Shown here: piece by piece, positions 1-8,651 of the stretch
Numbering within the stretch: position 1 is the stretch's first letter
How the letters are laid out: every line of letters begins with the position of its first letter
Source of the DNA: Demequina aestuarii
Lineage (GTDB): Bacteria; Actinomycetota; Actinomycetes; Actinomycetales; Demequinaceae
Reading direction: 5' to 3'
Assembly: GCF_000975095.1 (NCBI RefSeq)
Contig: NZ_BBRD01000001.1
Coordinates: 887,467-951,466, forward strand
DNA length: 64,000 bases
The notes under the pieces: generated by a model
Seen by the model: the letters and a program-made list of their open reading frames with translations, nothing else
Told to the model about the DNA's origin: nothing
Database searches by the model: none
Position numbers and translations under genes: made by a program

Positions 1-159
1 GTGATTCAATTGCCGTTCACCCCGCTGTGCCGCCCGGACTGCCCGGGCCTGTGCGACCAATGTGGCGCCAGGCTCGCGGACGATCCGGACCACGCCCACG
101 AAGTGATCGACCCGAGGTGGTCGGCGCTCACAAGTTTGACTGAACAGGAAGAGAGTTAA
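1..159 (+). CDS. DUF177/YceD family protein, C-terminal part
   Basis: The window opens inside this gene; 52 codons remain before TAA. The fragment holds the four-cysteine pattern typical of the YceD C-terminus ([14 protein letters not shown]), followed by the family ending [10 protein letters not shown]. Family members are encoded just upstream of rpmF and are linked to rRNA metabolism, and the rpmF start lies 2 bases after this stop, so the pair is probably cotranscribed. The start and N-terminal two thirds lie outside the window. Confidence 0.85.
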   Translation: MIQLPFTPLCRPDCPGLCDQCGARLADDPDHAHEVIDPRWSALTSLTEQEES

Positions 160-161
160 CC

Positions 162-356
162 GTGGCAGTTCCGAAGCGCAAGATGTCGCGTTCGAACACG
201 CGTGCACGTCGCTCCCAGTGGAAGACCACTGCTGCGAACCTCACCGCGTGCCCCGCGTGCAAGGGCGCAAAGCTCGCTCACGCAGCATGCCCCACGTGCG
301 GCGCCTACAACGGTCGCCAGTACTCCGAGGCGCTGCGCACCGAGCACGGAGCCTGA
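162..356 (+). CDS. rpmF: 50S ribosomal protein L32
   Basis: A 64-residue protein beginning [20 protein letters not shown], the typical L32 start, with GTG as initiation codon. Two CxxC pairs (CPAC, CPTC, residues about 30-46) form a zinc ribbon, so this is the zinc-binding (C+) form. AGGAAGAG just upstream can serve as ribosome binding site. It follows the DUF177 gene with a 2-base gap, the usual actinobacterial arrangement, and precedes rnc. Confidence 0.97.
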   Translation: MAVPKRKMSRSNTRARRSQWKTTAANLTACPACKGAKLAHAACPTCGAYNGRQYSEALRTEHGA

Positions 357-387
357 TCAGGCCTCGCCGCATGTGCGAGGCACTCAG

Positions 388-1107
388 GTGAGCGTTCCAG
401 GGCAGGCTGCGGCCACCGCCCTGGCAGAGCGGTTGGGTGTCGTTGTCGACCCCGAACTTCTCGTGCTCGCGCTCACTCACCGGTCGTTCGCGTACGAGGC
501 CGGTGGCCTTCCCACGAATGAGCGCCTCGAGTTCCTCGGGGACTCGGTGCTCGGCGTGGTCGTCACCGACCGCCTCTACCACGCCCACCCCGACCTGCCA
601 GAGGGCGAGCTCGCCAAGATGCGCGCCGCCACCGTCTCGCAGCGCGCGCTGGCGCGAGTGGCGCGCGACCTCGAGCTGGGTCCATGCGTGCTGTTGGGCA
701 AGGGCGAGACCGCCACGGGCGGAGCCGACAAGGACTCGATCCTGTGCGACTCGCTCGAGGCCGTCTTCGGGGCGGTGTACCTGACGCATGGGATCGACAC
801 GGCGCGTGACGTGATCCTGCGACTCGTCGGGCCGTCGCTCGTCGCCGCTGCCTCGTCTGGCGTGGCACTCGACTGGAAGACCTCGTTGCAGGAGGCCTGC
901 GCCCAGCGCGGCCTCGGCGTCCCCGCGTACGCCGCTGAGGGCGCCGGACCCGACCACTCGCGCACCTTCACCGCGACGGTCGCGATCGACGGCGTCGTGC
1001 GCGGCACCGGCACGGGGAGCGCCAAGAAGCACGCCGAGCAGGAGGCCGCCGAGCGTGCGTACGCCGCCATCACCGCCGACGACCCCGCGCCGGACACCAC
1101 GGCCTGA
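388..1107 (+). CDS. rnc: Ribonuclease III
   Basis: Double-strand-specific endoribonuclease that processes rRNA precursors and structured mRNAs. The 239-residue protein has the RNase III signature [12 protein letters not shown] near residues 45-56 and the second acidic motif [12 protein letters not shown] that completes the metal site, then a C-terminal double-stranded RNA binding domain (about residues 165-230, ending [16 protein letters not shown]). GTG at 388 is preferred because the upstream in-frame extension overlaps rpmF and has no RNase III similarity. It lies 31 bases after rpmF. Confidence 0.95.
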   Translation: MSVPGQAAATALAERLGVVVDPELLVLALTHRSFAYEAGGLPTNERLEFLGDSVLGVVVTDRLYHAHPDLPEGELAKMRAATVSQRALARVARDLELGPCVLLGKGETATGGADKDSILCDSLEAVFGAVYLTHGIDTARDVILRLVGPSLVAAASSGVALDWKTSLQEACAQRGLGVPAYAAEGAGPDHSRTFTATVAIDGVVRGTGTGSAKKHAEQEAAERAYAAITADDPAPDTTA

Positions 1108-1158
1108 CGGGCTCGTGCGCCACCGCCCGCGACGGCCCACCGCACCTCCTCACTGATC

Positions 1159-2088
1159 GTGCCCGAGCTCCCCGAGGTCGAGACCGTGCGATCAGGCCTT
1201 GCGCCGCTCATCACGGGCGCGGTGGTCCGTGCCGTCGACATCCGCCGGGACAGCTGCGTCCGCCTGCTCCCTGGTGGCGCCGCCCAGTTCAGCGCCATGG
1301 CGGCCGATGCGCGCATCGGCGCCGTGGTGCGTCGAGGCAAGTTCCTGTGGCTGCCGCTGGCGCACGCGGGTGCGCCGGAGCCCGCGGAGGCGCTCTCGGC
1401 GCACCTGGGGATGTCCGGCCAGTTCCGCGTGCACCCCGGACCGTGGGACGGTGCACCCGAACCGCACCCGCACTGCCGTGCGCGGCTCCTGCTCGATCGC
1501 GACGGCTCCCCGCTGACGCTCGACTTCCTGGACCAGCGCACGTTCGGCTATCTCCACGTCGAGCCGCTCGTTCCGACGCCCGACGCCCTCGCCGGGGGAC
1601 AGGGGGCGGAGCTCGCCGCGGTCCCGCTCTCGGTGTCTCACATCGGCCGCGATGCTCTCGATCCACACCTGGACGAGGCCGCGGTGGTGCGCGCGTGGCG
1701 ACGAGGGACGAGGGGCGTCAAGCAGGTGCTGCTCGACCAGAGCCTCGTGAGCGGCATCGGCAACATCTACGCCGATGAGGCCCTGTGGCTCGGGCGCGTG
1801 CACCCCCAGCGTCCCGCATCGGCCGTGACGGCGCCGCAGGCGCGTGCGCTGCTCGACGCCTCGCGTGCGGTCATGCGGCGCGCGCTGTCCCAGGGAGGCA
1901 CGAGCTTCGACGCGCTGTATGTGAACGTCAACGGCGAGTCGGGCTACTTCGCGCGCGACCTGGAGGCCTACGGACGCGGCGGCGAGCCGTGCGGCCGCTG
2001 CGGCGCGACCCTCCGGCGCGAGACCATCGGAGGGCGGTCGACGCACTGGTGCGCGCGCTGCCAACGGCGGTACGCCGCGCGCGGCTGA
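1159..2088 (+). CDS. mutM: Formamidopyrimidine-DNA glycosylase (Fpg)
   Basis: Base-excision repair enzyme that removes oxidised purines such as 8-oxoguanine and cleaves the abasic site. The 309-residue protein starts MPELPEVETVR; Pro2 is the catalytic nucleophile and Glu3 is also needed, which fixes the GTG start although no ribosome binding site is obvious. The C-terminus carries the zinc finger (CGRCGATLRRE through WCARCQRR). It is 51 bases after rnc; an rnc-mutM order is common in Actinobacteria. Confidence 0.95.
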   Translation: MPELPEVETVRSGLAPLITGAVVRAVDIRRDSCVRLLPGGAAQFSAMAADARIGAVVRRGKFLWLPLAHAGAPEPAEALSAHLGMSGQFRVHPGPWDGAPEPHPHCRARLLLDRDGSPLTLDFLDQRTFGYLHVEPLVPTPDALAGGQGAELAAVPLSVSHIGRDALDPHLDEAAVVRAWRRGTRGVKQVLLDQSLVSGIGNIYADEALWLGRVHPQRPASAVTAPQARALLDASRAVMRRALSQGGTSFDALYVNVNGESGYFARDLEAYGRGGEPCGRCGATLRRETIGGRSTHWCARCQRRYAARG

Positions 2089-2111
2089 GCCGAGCGGCAA
2101 CGGCGTCCCGC

Positions 2112-2117
2112 TACGAT
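2112..2117 (+). promoter_or_regulatory. -10 box for leaderless response regulator mRNA
   Basis: TACGAT ends 7 bases before the ATG at 2125, so a normal transcription start would fall on or next to the A of ATG. No ribosome binding site is present. This suggests a leaderless transcript independent of mutM. Confidence 0.6.
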
Positions 2118-2124
2118 GCGGGGT

Positions 2125-2742
2125 ATGCCTGATGTGAGAGTGCTCGTGCTGGACGACCACGAAGTCGTGAGACGTGGGATCTGCGACATCCTGGACCGCG
2201 CCGACGGCGTCGAGGTGGTGGCTGAGGCCTCGACTGTCGCGCAGGCGATCCGTCGCGTCGACGCGACCCGCCCCGATGTGGTGCTGTCCGACCTGCGGCT
2301 GCCCGATGGCACCGGACTCGATGTGATCGCCCACGTGCGTGCGACGCACCCCGACACCCACATCGTGGTGCTCACGAGCTATGACGACGATGACGCCAAG
2401 GCGGCGGCTCGCACAGCGGGTGCCGATGCGTTCGTCGCGAAGACCGCGGGCTCGGCCGAGGTCCTCAAGGCGGTGCGCGACGCGGCCTCCGGACGCGAGC
2501 ACGGACAGCACATCGACGTGCAGGAGGACGCCGACATCGCGGCCCTCACGCCCACCGAGCGCAAGATCGTCACCGCCGTCGGCGACGGGATGTCCAACAA
2601 GGAGATCGCGGACCGGCTCGGCATCGCCGAGAAGACGGTCAAGAACCACGTGACGAGCATCCTCGCCAAGATGGGCCTGCAGCGGCGCACGCAGGTGGTG
2701 GCGTGGGCCACGCAGCGCCGCGCACAGTCGTTCCGGCGCTAG
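2125..2742 (+). CDS. DevR/DosR-like NarL-family response regulator
   Basis: A 205-residue two-component regulator. The receiver domain starts MPDVRVLVLDDHEVVRRG, with phospho-acceptor Asp56 (LSDLRLP) and the switch region LTSY. The C-terminal LuxR-type helix-turn-helix (LTPTERKIVTAVGDGMSNKEI, AEKTVKNHVTSILAKMG, then RRTQVVAWATQ) closely resembles mycobacterial DevR/DosR. ATG at 2125 is preferred over an in-frame ATG at 2116 because of the -10 box spacing and the match of the protein start. It converges on the histidine kinase gene; the two TAG stops overlap in CTAG. It is the likely partner of that kinase and the likely regulator of the cyd operon (inference). Confidence 0.88.
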   Translation: MPDVRVLVLDDHEVVRRGICDILDRADGVEVVAEASTVAQAIRRVDATRPDVVLSDLRLPDGTGLDVIAHVRATHPDTHIVVLTSYDDDDAKAAARTAGADAFVAKTAGSAEVLKAVRDAASGREHGQHIDVQEDADIAALTPTERKIVTAVGDGMSNKEIADRLGIAEKTVKNHVTSILAKMGLQRRTQVVAWATQRRAQSFRR

Positions 2743-4361
2743 TCGCCCTCCCGGCGCGCGCACTCGACGTTCCATACGGCCACGCATCCCGGGCGGTCCT
2801 CGCCGGGCCAGCGCTCGGTGAGGCTGAAGGTGCCGTTGCGCCGCAGTGCGCGGTTCGCGAGGTTCGACGTTCCCGAGTGCCGCTGAGTGGCTCCGGCCGG
2901 GCCGATGCCGTCGTCCTCGAGCCGGACCTCGACGCGGCCTTCGTGGGCAGTGAGCACGATCCTGACCGCGTGCGCCCGGGCGTGCCGTGCGACGTTCGAC
3001 ACGAGTTCGCGGGTGACCGCCACCAGGTCGTCCGCGAGGGTCGGGTCGCCCATCACCGCGTCGTCCAGGTGTGGCCACTCGGCGACCACGGACGGTTCGA
3101 AGCCCAGCGATGATCGCGCGAGCAGGAGCTCGCGGCGCAGCCGCTCCGCGATCGGCTCCTTGCTTCGCTGACCCGCCAGCGAGCTCATCACTCCCCGCAC
3201 CTCGTGCTGCGCACGCTTGACGTGCTCCAGCGTGCCGCGCAGTCGCGTCGCGACGTTCTGATCGCTGTCCTCTGCGATGGCCTCGATCTGCATCGCAGTC
3301 GCGAACAGCTCCTGCGAGACGAAGTCGTGGAGATCGTCCGCGAGCATCGCCCGCTCCTCGAGGAGGGCCGAGACCGACTTGACGTGGCTGAGCTCCGACA
3401 GGCTGAGCGCGAGCGCCGCCTGGCCCGCGAAGCGCTGCGCGAGCGACAGGTCGCCGGCATCGAACTCAGGCTCGCCACGGGTGCGCCAGAGCATCAGCAG
3501 GCCGACGGCGTGGCCCTGCGCGACCAGCGGCGCGTACAGCGTGGGCCCGTACGACATCACGGGTGCGAGCACGTGACTCCCGGGCGGCTCCGCGGCGATC
3601 AGCCCCTCGCCCGAATGGATCACGTCCATGCCCGTCCCGCCTGGCGGCAGGGCGAGCCCGAGCAGGTGATCGGCGCCCTCACCGGCGGTGACCTCCATGA
3701 CCCAGGCGTCGCCCACGCCCTGCAGCACCAAGGCGGCCGCCGCCGCACCGGAGAGCTCGAGGGCGGCGTCGATGGTGCGCTGCAAGGCGCCTTCCGCCCC
3801 CGGGTCGGAGAGAAGGTCCATGGTGATGCGCTGCGTGGCGACCAGCCATCGCTCCCGCTGCCGCGCGAGGTCGTACAGCTGAGCGTGGTCGATGGCCACC
3901 GAGGCGGCTGCCGCGAGCGCCTGGATCGCCTGCTCGTCAGCGGGGTGGAATCCGCCCGGCTTGTTCGCAAGGTACAGCTGGCCGAAGGCCCGGCCGCCCA
4001 CGTGCAGTCCGGCGCCCAGGAAGCTGTCGAGCGGCGGGTGCCCCTCCGGAAGACCGATCGACGCCGGGTGCGCCGCGACCTCCTCGAGCGCGATCGTTCC
4101 CTCGCGAGGGATCTCTCCGAGCACGCCGACGGGCCGTGGAGGCCGGCCGATCTGCTCATGCACGGAGGCGGGCATGCCGTGCACATAGAAGGCAGTGCTC
4201 TGGCCGCTCGAATCGAGCACGTTGATGGCGGCGAAGCGCGCGGCGGTGAGTTCCGCCGCAGCGCCCAGGAACGCGTCGAGCACGAGCGGCAGGTCGAGCT
4301 CTTCGTTGAGCGCGATGACCGCGCGTGCGAGCGCGATCTCTCTGGCGTGTGCGTCAGGCAT
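2739..4361 (-). CDS. GAF-GAF sensor histidine kinase, DosS/DevS-like
   Basis: A 540-residue cytoplasmic kinase: GAF-A about 20-165, GAF-B about 180-320, HisKA_3 with phospho-acceptor His345 (DDLHDFVSQELFA), HATPase_c with N-box Asn456 and DDGIGP near 483. GAF-A contains AHPASIG then HPPLDSFLG; His108 aligns with His149 of DosS, the proximal heme ligand, and Tyr130 (FGQLYL) aligns with distal Tyr171. Asn47 replaces DosS Glu87. No transmembrane segment is apparent. Its ATG overlaps the cydC stop by 8 bases, making it the fifth gene of the cyd operon. A heme gas or redox sensor is inferred; heme binding is not shown. Confidence 0.88.
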   Translation of the reverse strand: MPDAHAREIALARAVIALNEELDLPLVLDAFLGAAAELTAARFAAINVLDSSGQSTAFYVHGMPASVHEQIGRPPRPVGVLGEIPREGTIALEEVAAHPASIGLPEGHPPLDSFLGAGLHVGGRAFGQLYLANKPGGFHPADEQAIQALAAAASVAIDHAQLYDLARQRERWLVATQRITMDLLSDPGAEGALQRTIDAALELSGAAAAALVLQGVGDAWVMEVTAGEGADHLLGLALPPGGTGMDVIHSGEGLIAAEPPGSHVLAPVMSYGPTLYAPLVAQGHAVGLLMLWRTRGEPEFDAGDLSLAQRFAGQAALALSLSELSHVKSVSALLEERAMLADDLHDFVSQELFATAMQIEAIAEDSDQNVATRLRGTLEHVKRAQHEVRGVMSSLAGQRSKEPIAERLRRELLLARSSLGFEPSVVAEWPHLDDAVMGDPTLADDLVAVTRELVSNVARHARAHAVRIVLTAHEGRVEVRLEDDGIGPAGATQRHSGTSNLANRALRRNGTFSLTERWPGEDRPGCVAVWNVECARREGD

Positions 4362-6030
4362 CGGAGTTCACCGCGTCAAGGCTGACGGTGCGGTCAGCGG
4401 CGTCGAGAAGCGTCAGGTCATGGGTCACGATCACCACGCTACGGCCTTCGCCGCTGAGCCGGGCCAGAGCCGCGCGCAGCGCCTCGCGACCAGCGCGGTC
4501 GAGGTGCTCGCCCGGCTCGTCGATGAGGTGGACCGGGTGCGGCGCGAGGAGCGCGCGGGCAAGCAGCAGGCGTCGCCGCTCGCCTCCGGACACCGTCCCG
4601 CCGCCAGAGCCGAGCACGGTGTCGAGGCCGTCTGGCAGCGCCACCGCCCAGTCCCGCAGTCCCACGACGCCGAGCGCGTCGAGAGCCTCGTCCTCGGTGA
4701 CGCTTCCGCGCGCCACGCGCAGATTCTCGAGCACGGTGGTGCCGAACAGGTGAGCGTCCTCGGCAGTGATCGCCACGACGGTGCCCAGGTCATCCTCGGT
4801 GACGGCCGCACCGTCGATGAGCGCCTCTCCGGCAGCGGGGGCCAGTGCGCCGCCGAGGGTGGCGAGCAGGGTCGTCTTGCCGATCCCGGAGCGGCCCACG
4901 ACGGCGAGGACCTCGCCTGGCGCGACCCGCAGGCTGACGGGCACGGTGGGCGTCATGCGCGGCCACGCCGCCGAGACCTCGCGCGCCTCGAGGACGGCCG
5001 ATGCGCGGGGGTCGGAGTCGCTCGTGGCGTGGTCGGGGGCGTCGGCGTCCGAGGGCGGCGCGAGCTCTTCGATCCGCTCCGCCGCACGGGCGGAGCGGAA
5101 CAGCTGCTGCATCGCTGCCGGGACGGCGCCCACGGCCTCGAACGCCGCCAGGGGCAGCAGGGCGATGACGGCGGCAGTCGTGGGCCCGATGGCGCCGTCG
5201 GCGGCAGCGGTGACCGCGACTGCGATCGACCCGATCAGTGCGAGCCCAGCGGCAAGGGTCTGGACGGCCGCGGCCAAGGCGGCGGGCCGCGCAATCGCCT
5301 CGTGCGCGCGGGCCGACGCTGCGTCGGCCTCAGCGAGCTCTGCCTCGGCCGACGCGGTGGTGCCCCACACGCGGTGCTCGGCTGCCGCCTCGAGCGCCGA
5401 CAGTGCGCTCTCAGTCACGCGCGCATCGGCGGTCACCGCCAGCGCCGCTGCGGCGCGTGCTGAGCGGAGGGTCAGTGCCGCCGCCCCGACGCCGGCGATC
5501 AGCACGCATGCCGCGAGGACGACGCCCGCCAGCGGCACCATGAACGCGGCGATGCCGACCGAGACGCCGGAGACCACCACGGCCACCGCCATCGGGATGA
5601 GGCCGCGCACCACCGCGTCCGCAATCGCGTCGACGTCGGCGCCGATGCGCGCCATCACCTGTCCCCGGGTCAGGGGGAGCACGTGCGCTGCCGGGGCGTG
5701 TGCGAGGCGCTCGTAGACGCGCACGCGGAGGGAGACGGCTCCGCGCAGCGCCACATCGTGAGAGGTGAGGCGTTCCAGGTACCGGAACAGCCCCCGACCG
5801 ATGCCGAAGAAGCGGACCACCACGGCGGCGATGGCGAGATCGGCGGGGGAGGGCATGCCTGCCGCGCGCGCGATCATCCACGCCGCCACCGCCGCCAGCC
5901 CCACCGCGGAGCCCAGCGCGGCGGATCCGGTCAGGACTGCCAGCACGGTGCGCCCGCGGCTCAGGCCGGCGTCTCCGAGCACGCGCCGCAACGCGCCCTT
6001 GCGCATCTGGGTCGCGAGCAGGTCCGTCAT
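4354..6030 (-). CDS. cydC: Thiol reductant ABC exporter subunit CydC
   Basis: Half of the heterodimeric ABC exporter required for cytochrome bd assembly; the E. coli CydDC moves thiols (cysteine, glutathione) to the periplasm. The 558-residue protein has six membrane helices in the first 320 residues and an ABC domain with Walker A GRSGIGKTT, signature VSGGERRR and Walker B VHLIDEP. ATG at 6030 is chosen because it overlaps the cydD stop as ATGA; the region further upstream in frame has no family similarity. Operon order is cydA-cydB-cydD-cydC-kinase. Confidence 0.92.
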   Translation of the reverse strand: MTDLLATQMRKGALRRVLGDAGLSRGRTVLAVLTGSAALGSAVGLAAVAAWMIARAAGMPSPADLAIAAVVVRFFGIGRGLFRYLERLTSHDVALRGAVSLRVRVYERLAHAPAAHVLPLTRGQVMARIGADVDAIADAVVRGLIPMAVAVVVSGVSVGIAAFMVPLAGVVLAACVLIAGVGAAALTLRSARAAAALAVTADARVTESALSALEAAAEHRVWGTTASAEAELAEADAASARAHEAIARPAALAAAVQTLAAGLALIGSIAVAVTAAADGAIGPTTAAVIALLPLAAFEAVGAVPAAMQQLFRSARAAERIEELAPPSDADAPDHATSDSDPRASAVLEAREVSAAWPRMTPTVPVSLRVAPGEVLAVVGRSGIGKTTLLATLGGALAPAAGEALIDGAAVTEDDLGTVVAITAEDAHLFGTTVLENLRVARGSVTEDEALDALGVVGLRDWAVALPDGLDTVLGSGGGTVSGGERRRLLLARALLAPHPVHLIDEPGEHLDRAGREALRAALARLSGEGRSVVIVTHDLTLLDAADRTVSLDAVNSDA

Positions 6031-7613
6031 GGCGTGACCGCCGTGGCCGACGCCACCTCGACCACGGCGTCGGCCGCTGCGATCAGCTCCACCTCGTGCG
6101 TCGCGACCACGACGGCGACGCCGCGGGCGGCCGCCGCACGGATGTGCGCCACCACCTCGGTGCGCGCCTCGATGTCGAGGTGGGCCGTCGGTTCGTCGAG
6201 CACGATCACGGGGCGTCCCGACTCGAAGGCACGAGCGAGCGCGGCCCGCTCCCGCTGCCCGAGGCTCATGGTGCGACCCGGCACCCCGAGGTCGGGCCGC
6301 TGCGGCACCCACGCGAACTCGCGTGCCCAGCCGTCGGCGTCGACATCATCAAGAGGGACGCTCGTGCCGTCGGCCAGCATCGCCGATACCTCGCCGGCGT
6401 CGGGGCGCAGCAGGCCCATGAGAGCCAGCAACGCCGTGGATTTGCCATCGCCGTTGGGACCCACCAATGCCGTGATGGAGCCAGGGGGTGCGTCGAACGT
6501 CAGCGACTCGGGCGCGTGGCGGCGCCCGTCCGGAGTCGCGACGGCGAGCCCGCGCATCGACAACGTGGCTCCGGCGAGCGAGGGGGCGGGGCCGGTGCCG
6601 CCCACGCGCGCGACCGGCGTGTCCAGGACGTCGAACGCCGCATCGGCCGCAGCAAGGCCGTCGGCAGACGCGTGGAAGTGCATGCCCACGTTGCGCACGG
6701 GCAGGTAGACCTCGGGGGCGAGCACCAGCACCGCGAGCGCAGTCTCGATGCTGACCTCGCCGTAGACGAGTCGGAACCCGAGAGTCACGGCGACCAACGC
6801 GACCGCAAGAGTCGTGAGCAGCTCCAGCACCATGCCGGAGAGGAAGGCGATTCGGAGCGAGCCCATGGTCGCGCGGCGCTGAGCATTGCCGAGCTCGCGC
6901 ACGCGGCCCGCCGGGCCACGGTGACGGCCGAGCGCCCGCAGCGTCGGGAGCCCGGAGATGAGGTCGAGCACCCGCGAGGAGAGCCGCTGCATGGCCTCGA
7001 GGTGCTTCGCCGAGTGCTGGCGCGTCACGAGGCCGATCAGGATCATGAAGAGGGGCACCAGCGGGAGCGTGCCAGCGATGATCGCCGCGGAGATCCAGTC
7101 GAGGTCGAGCACCACGAGCAGCATGATGGGCGTCACGGTGGCCGCGAGCATGAGCTGGGGGAGGTAGCGCACGAAGTACGGGAGCAGCCCGTCGAGGCCG
7201 CGCGTCACGGTGGTGGTGACCGTCGACCCCTCGCCGGAGGCCGCCCACCTCGGTCCCAGACGCGCGGCGTGGGCCACCACGCGTCCGCGAAGGTCCGCGA
7301 TCACGGCCACGCCTGCGCGGTGCGCCAGCCGCTCCTGAATCCCGACCAGCAGCACCCTCACCACGACGAGCGCGGCCAACCACACCACACCGGTCTCGAG
7401 AGCCCGGGCACTCGTGGGCACGATCGTGCCGATCCAGCCCAGACCGTCCTCGGTCAACGGGGACGGTGCCAGCACCGGCGCGACAAGCCGCGCGATGACG
7501 AGCGCCTGCACGCCGATCACGATCGCCGTGAGCAGGCCCAGCACCGCCGTGGTGATGACGTAGCGGCGTGCAGGGCCGATGCGGGCGATCAGCCGTGGGT
7601 CGACGGGGCGCAC
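6027..7613 (-). CDS. cydD: Thiol reductant ABC exporter subunit CydD
   Basis: The 528-residue partner of CydC, starting MRPVDPRLIARIGPARRYV. It has an N-terminal six-helix membrane domain and a C-terminal ABC domain with Walker A GPNGDGKST, a degenerate signature MSLGQRE and Walker B VIVLDEPT. It begins 4 bases after the cydB stop and ends in an ATGA overlap with cydC, so translation is likely coupled. The variant signature is consistent with an asymmetric ABC pair. Confidence 0.93.
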   Translation of the reverse strand: MRPVDPRLIARIGPARRYVITTAVLGLLTAIVIGVQALVIARLVAPVLAPSPLTEDGLGWIGTIVPTSARALETGVVWLAALVVVRVLLVGIQERLAHRAGVAVIADLRGRVVAHAARLGPRWAASGEGSTVTTTVTRGLDGLLPYFVRYLPQLMLAATVTPIMLLVVLDLDWISAAIIAGTLPLVPLFMILIGLVTRQHSAKHLEAMQRLSSRVLDLISGLPTLRALGRHRGPAGRVRELGNAQRRATMGSLRIAFLSGMVLELLTTLAVALVAVTLGFRLVYGEVSIETALAVLVLAPEVYLPVRNVGMHFHASADGLAAADAAFDVLDTPVARVGGTGPAPSLAGATLSMRGLAVATPDGRRHAPESLTFDAPPGSITALVGPNGDGKSTALLALMGLLRPDAGEVSAMLADGTSVPLDDVDADGWAREFAWVPQRPDLGVPGRTMSLGQRERAALARAFESGRPVIVLDEPTAHLDIEARTEVVAHIRAAAARGVAVVVATHEVELIAAADAVVEVASATAVTP

Positions 7614-7617
7614 GTCC

Positions 7618-8640
7618 CTACTTTTTGAGGAACGTGAGGGAGTTGTGCTCGGGGATGTTCTCCGCCGAGAGCCGGCGCCGGAACACCCAGTAGGTCCAGC
7701 CCTGGTAGAGCAGCACCACGGGAGTGAGGATCACGGCGACCCACGTCATGACGGTCAGCGTGTAGTCGGTCGACGAGGCGTTCTGGACCGTCAGCGAGAA
7801 CGCGGGGTCGGTGCTGGACGGCATCACGTCCGGGTAGAGCGAGCCGAAGATCAGCACCACGGCGAAGGCGATCGCGACGGCGTTGCCGGTGAAGGCGTAG
7901 CCGTATCGGCCGATGCGCCCGGCCACCAGTGCGACCGCGAGGCCGGCGGCGGCGACCACGACCGCGATCCAGGTCCACGCGACCCCGTAGGCGAGCTGGG
8001 TCCAGATCGCGAAGACCGCCGCGATCCCGAGCGCGATCGGTGCCATGCGGCGCGCCACCGCCTCGGCGCGCTCGCGCACCTCGCCGTCGGTCTTGAGAGA
8101 CAGGAAGATCGCGCCGTGGCTGAGGAACAGGGCGAGAGTGGTCGCGCCGCCCAGCAGGGCGTACGGGTTGAGGAGGTTGAAGAACCCACCGGTGTAGGTG
8201 AAGGTCTCGTCGATCGGCACGCCGCGCACGATGTTCGCGAACGCCACTCCCCACAGGATGGACGGCACCCAGGCTGAGCCCATGATGACCCAGTCCCAGC
8301 GGCGACGCCACGCGTCGTCGTTGATCTTGCCCCGGTACTCGATCGCGACCGCGCGCACGATGAGCGCGAGGAGGATGAGCAGCAGCGGCAGGTAGAAGCC
8401 GGAGAACAGCGTCGCGTACCACTCAGGGAACGCGGCGAACGTCGCACCGCCTGCGGTGAGCAGCCACACCTCGTTGCCGTCCCAGACGGGGCCGATGGTG
8501 TTCAGCGCGGTGCGTCGCCCGCGGTCGCCCTTGCCCACCTTCTCCATGAGCATGGCGACGCCGAAGTCGAAACCCTCGAGGACGAGGTAGCCGGTCCACA
8601 GGACCGCGATCAGGATGAACCAGAAGATTGCGAGATCCAT
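7618..8640 (-). CDS. cydB: Cytochrome bd ubiquinol oxidase subunit II
   Basis: The 340-residue integral membrane subunit of the high-affinity terminal oxidase, starting MDLAIFWFILIAVLWTGYLVLEGFDFGV; the LEGFDFG stretch is a CydB hallmark. Several hydrophobic helices span the whole length. It begins 11 bases after cydA and is followed by cydDC, the standard actinobacterial order. It forms the oxidase core with CydA and lets the cell respire at low oxygen. Confidence 0.95.
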   Translation of the reverse strand: MDLAIFWFILIAVLWTGYLVLEGFDFGVAMLMEKVGKGDRGRRTALNTIGPVWDGNEVWLLTAGGATFAAFPEWYATLFSGFYLPLLLILLALIVRAVAIEYRGKINDDAWRRRWDWVIMGSAWVPSILWGVAFANIVRGVPIDETFTYTGGFFNLLNPYALLGGATTLALFLSHGAIFLSLKTDGEVRERAEAVARRMAPIALGIAAVFAIWTQLAYGVAWTWIAVVVAAAGLAVALVAGRIGRYGYAFTGNAVAIAFAVVLIFGSLYPDVMPSSTDPAFSLTVQNASSTDYTLTVMTWVAVILTPVVLLYQGWTYWVFRRRLSAENIPEHNSLTFLKK

Positions 8641-8651
8641 GACGGCCCTTT

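Noticed and set aside
202..387. N-terminal extension of RNase III
   Set aside because: The in-frame extension overlaps rpmF in another frame, is Arg/Pro-rich and lacks family similarity; GTG at 388 gives the normal length.
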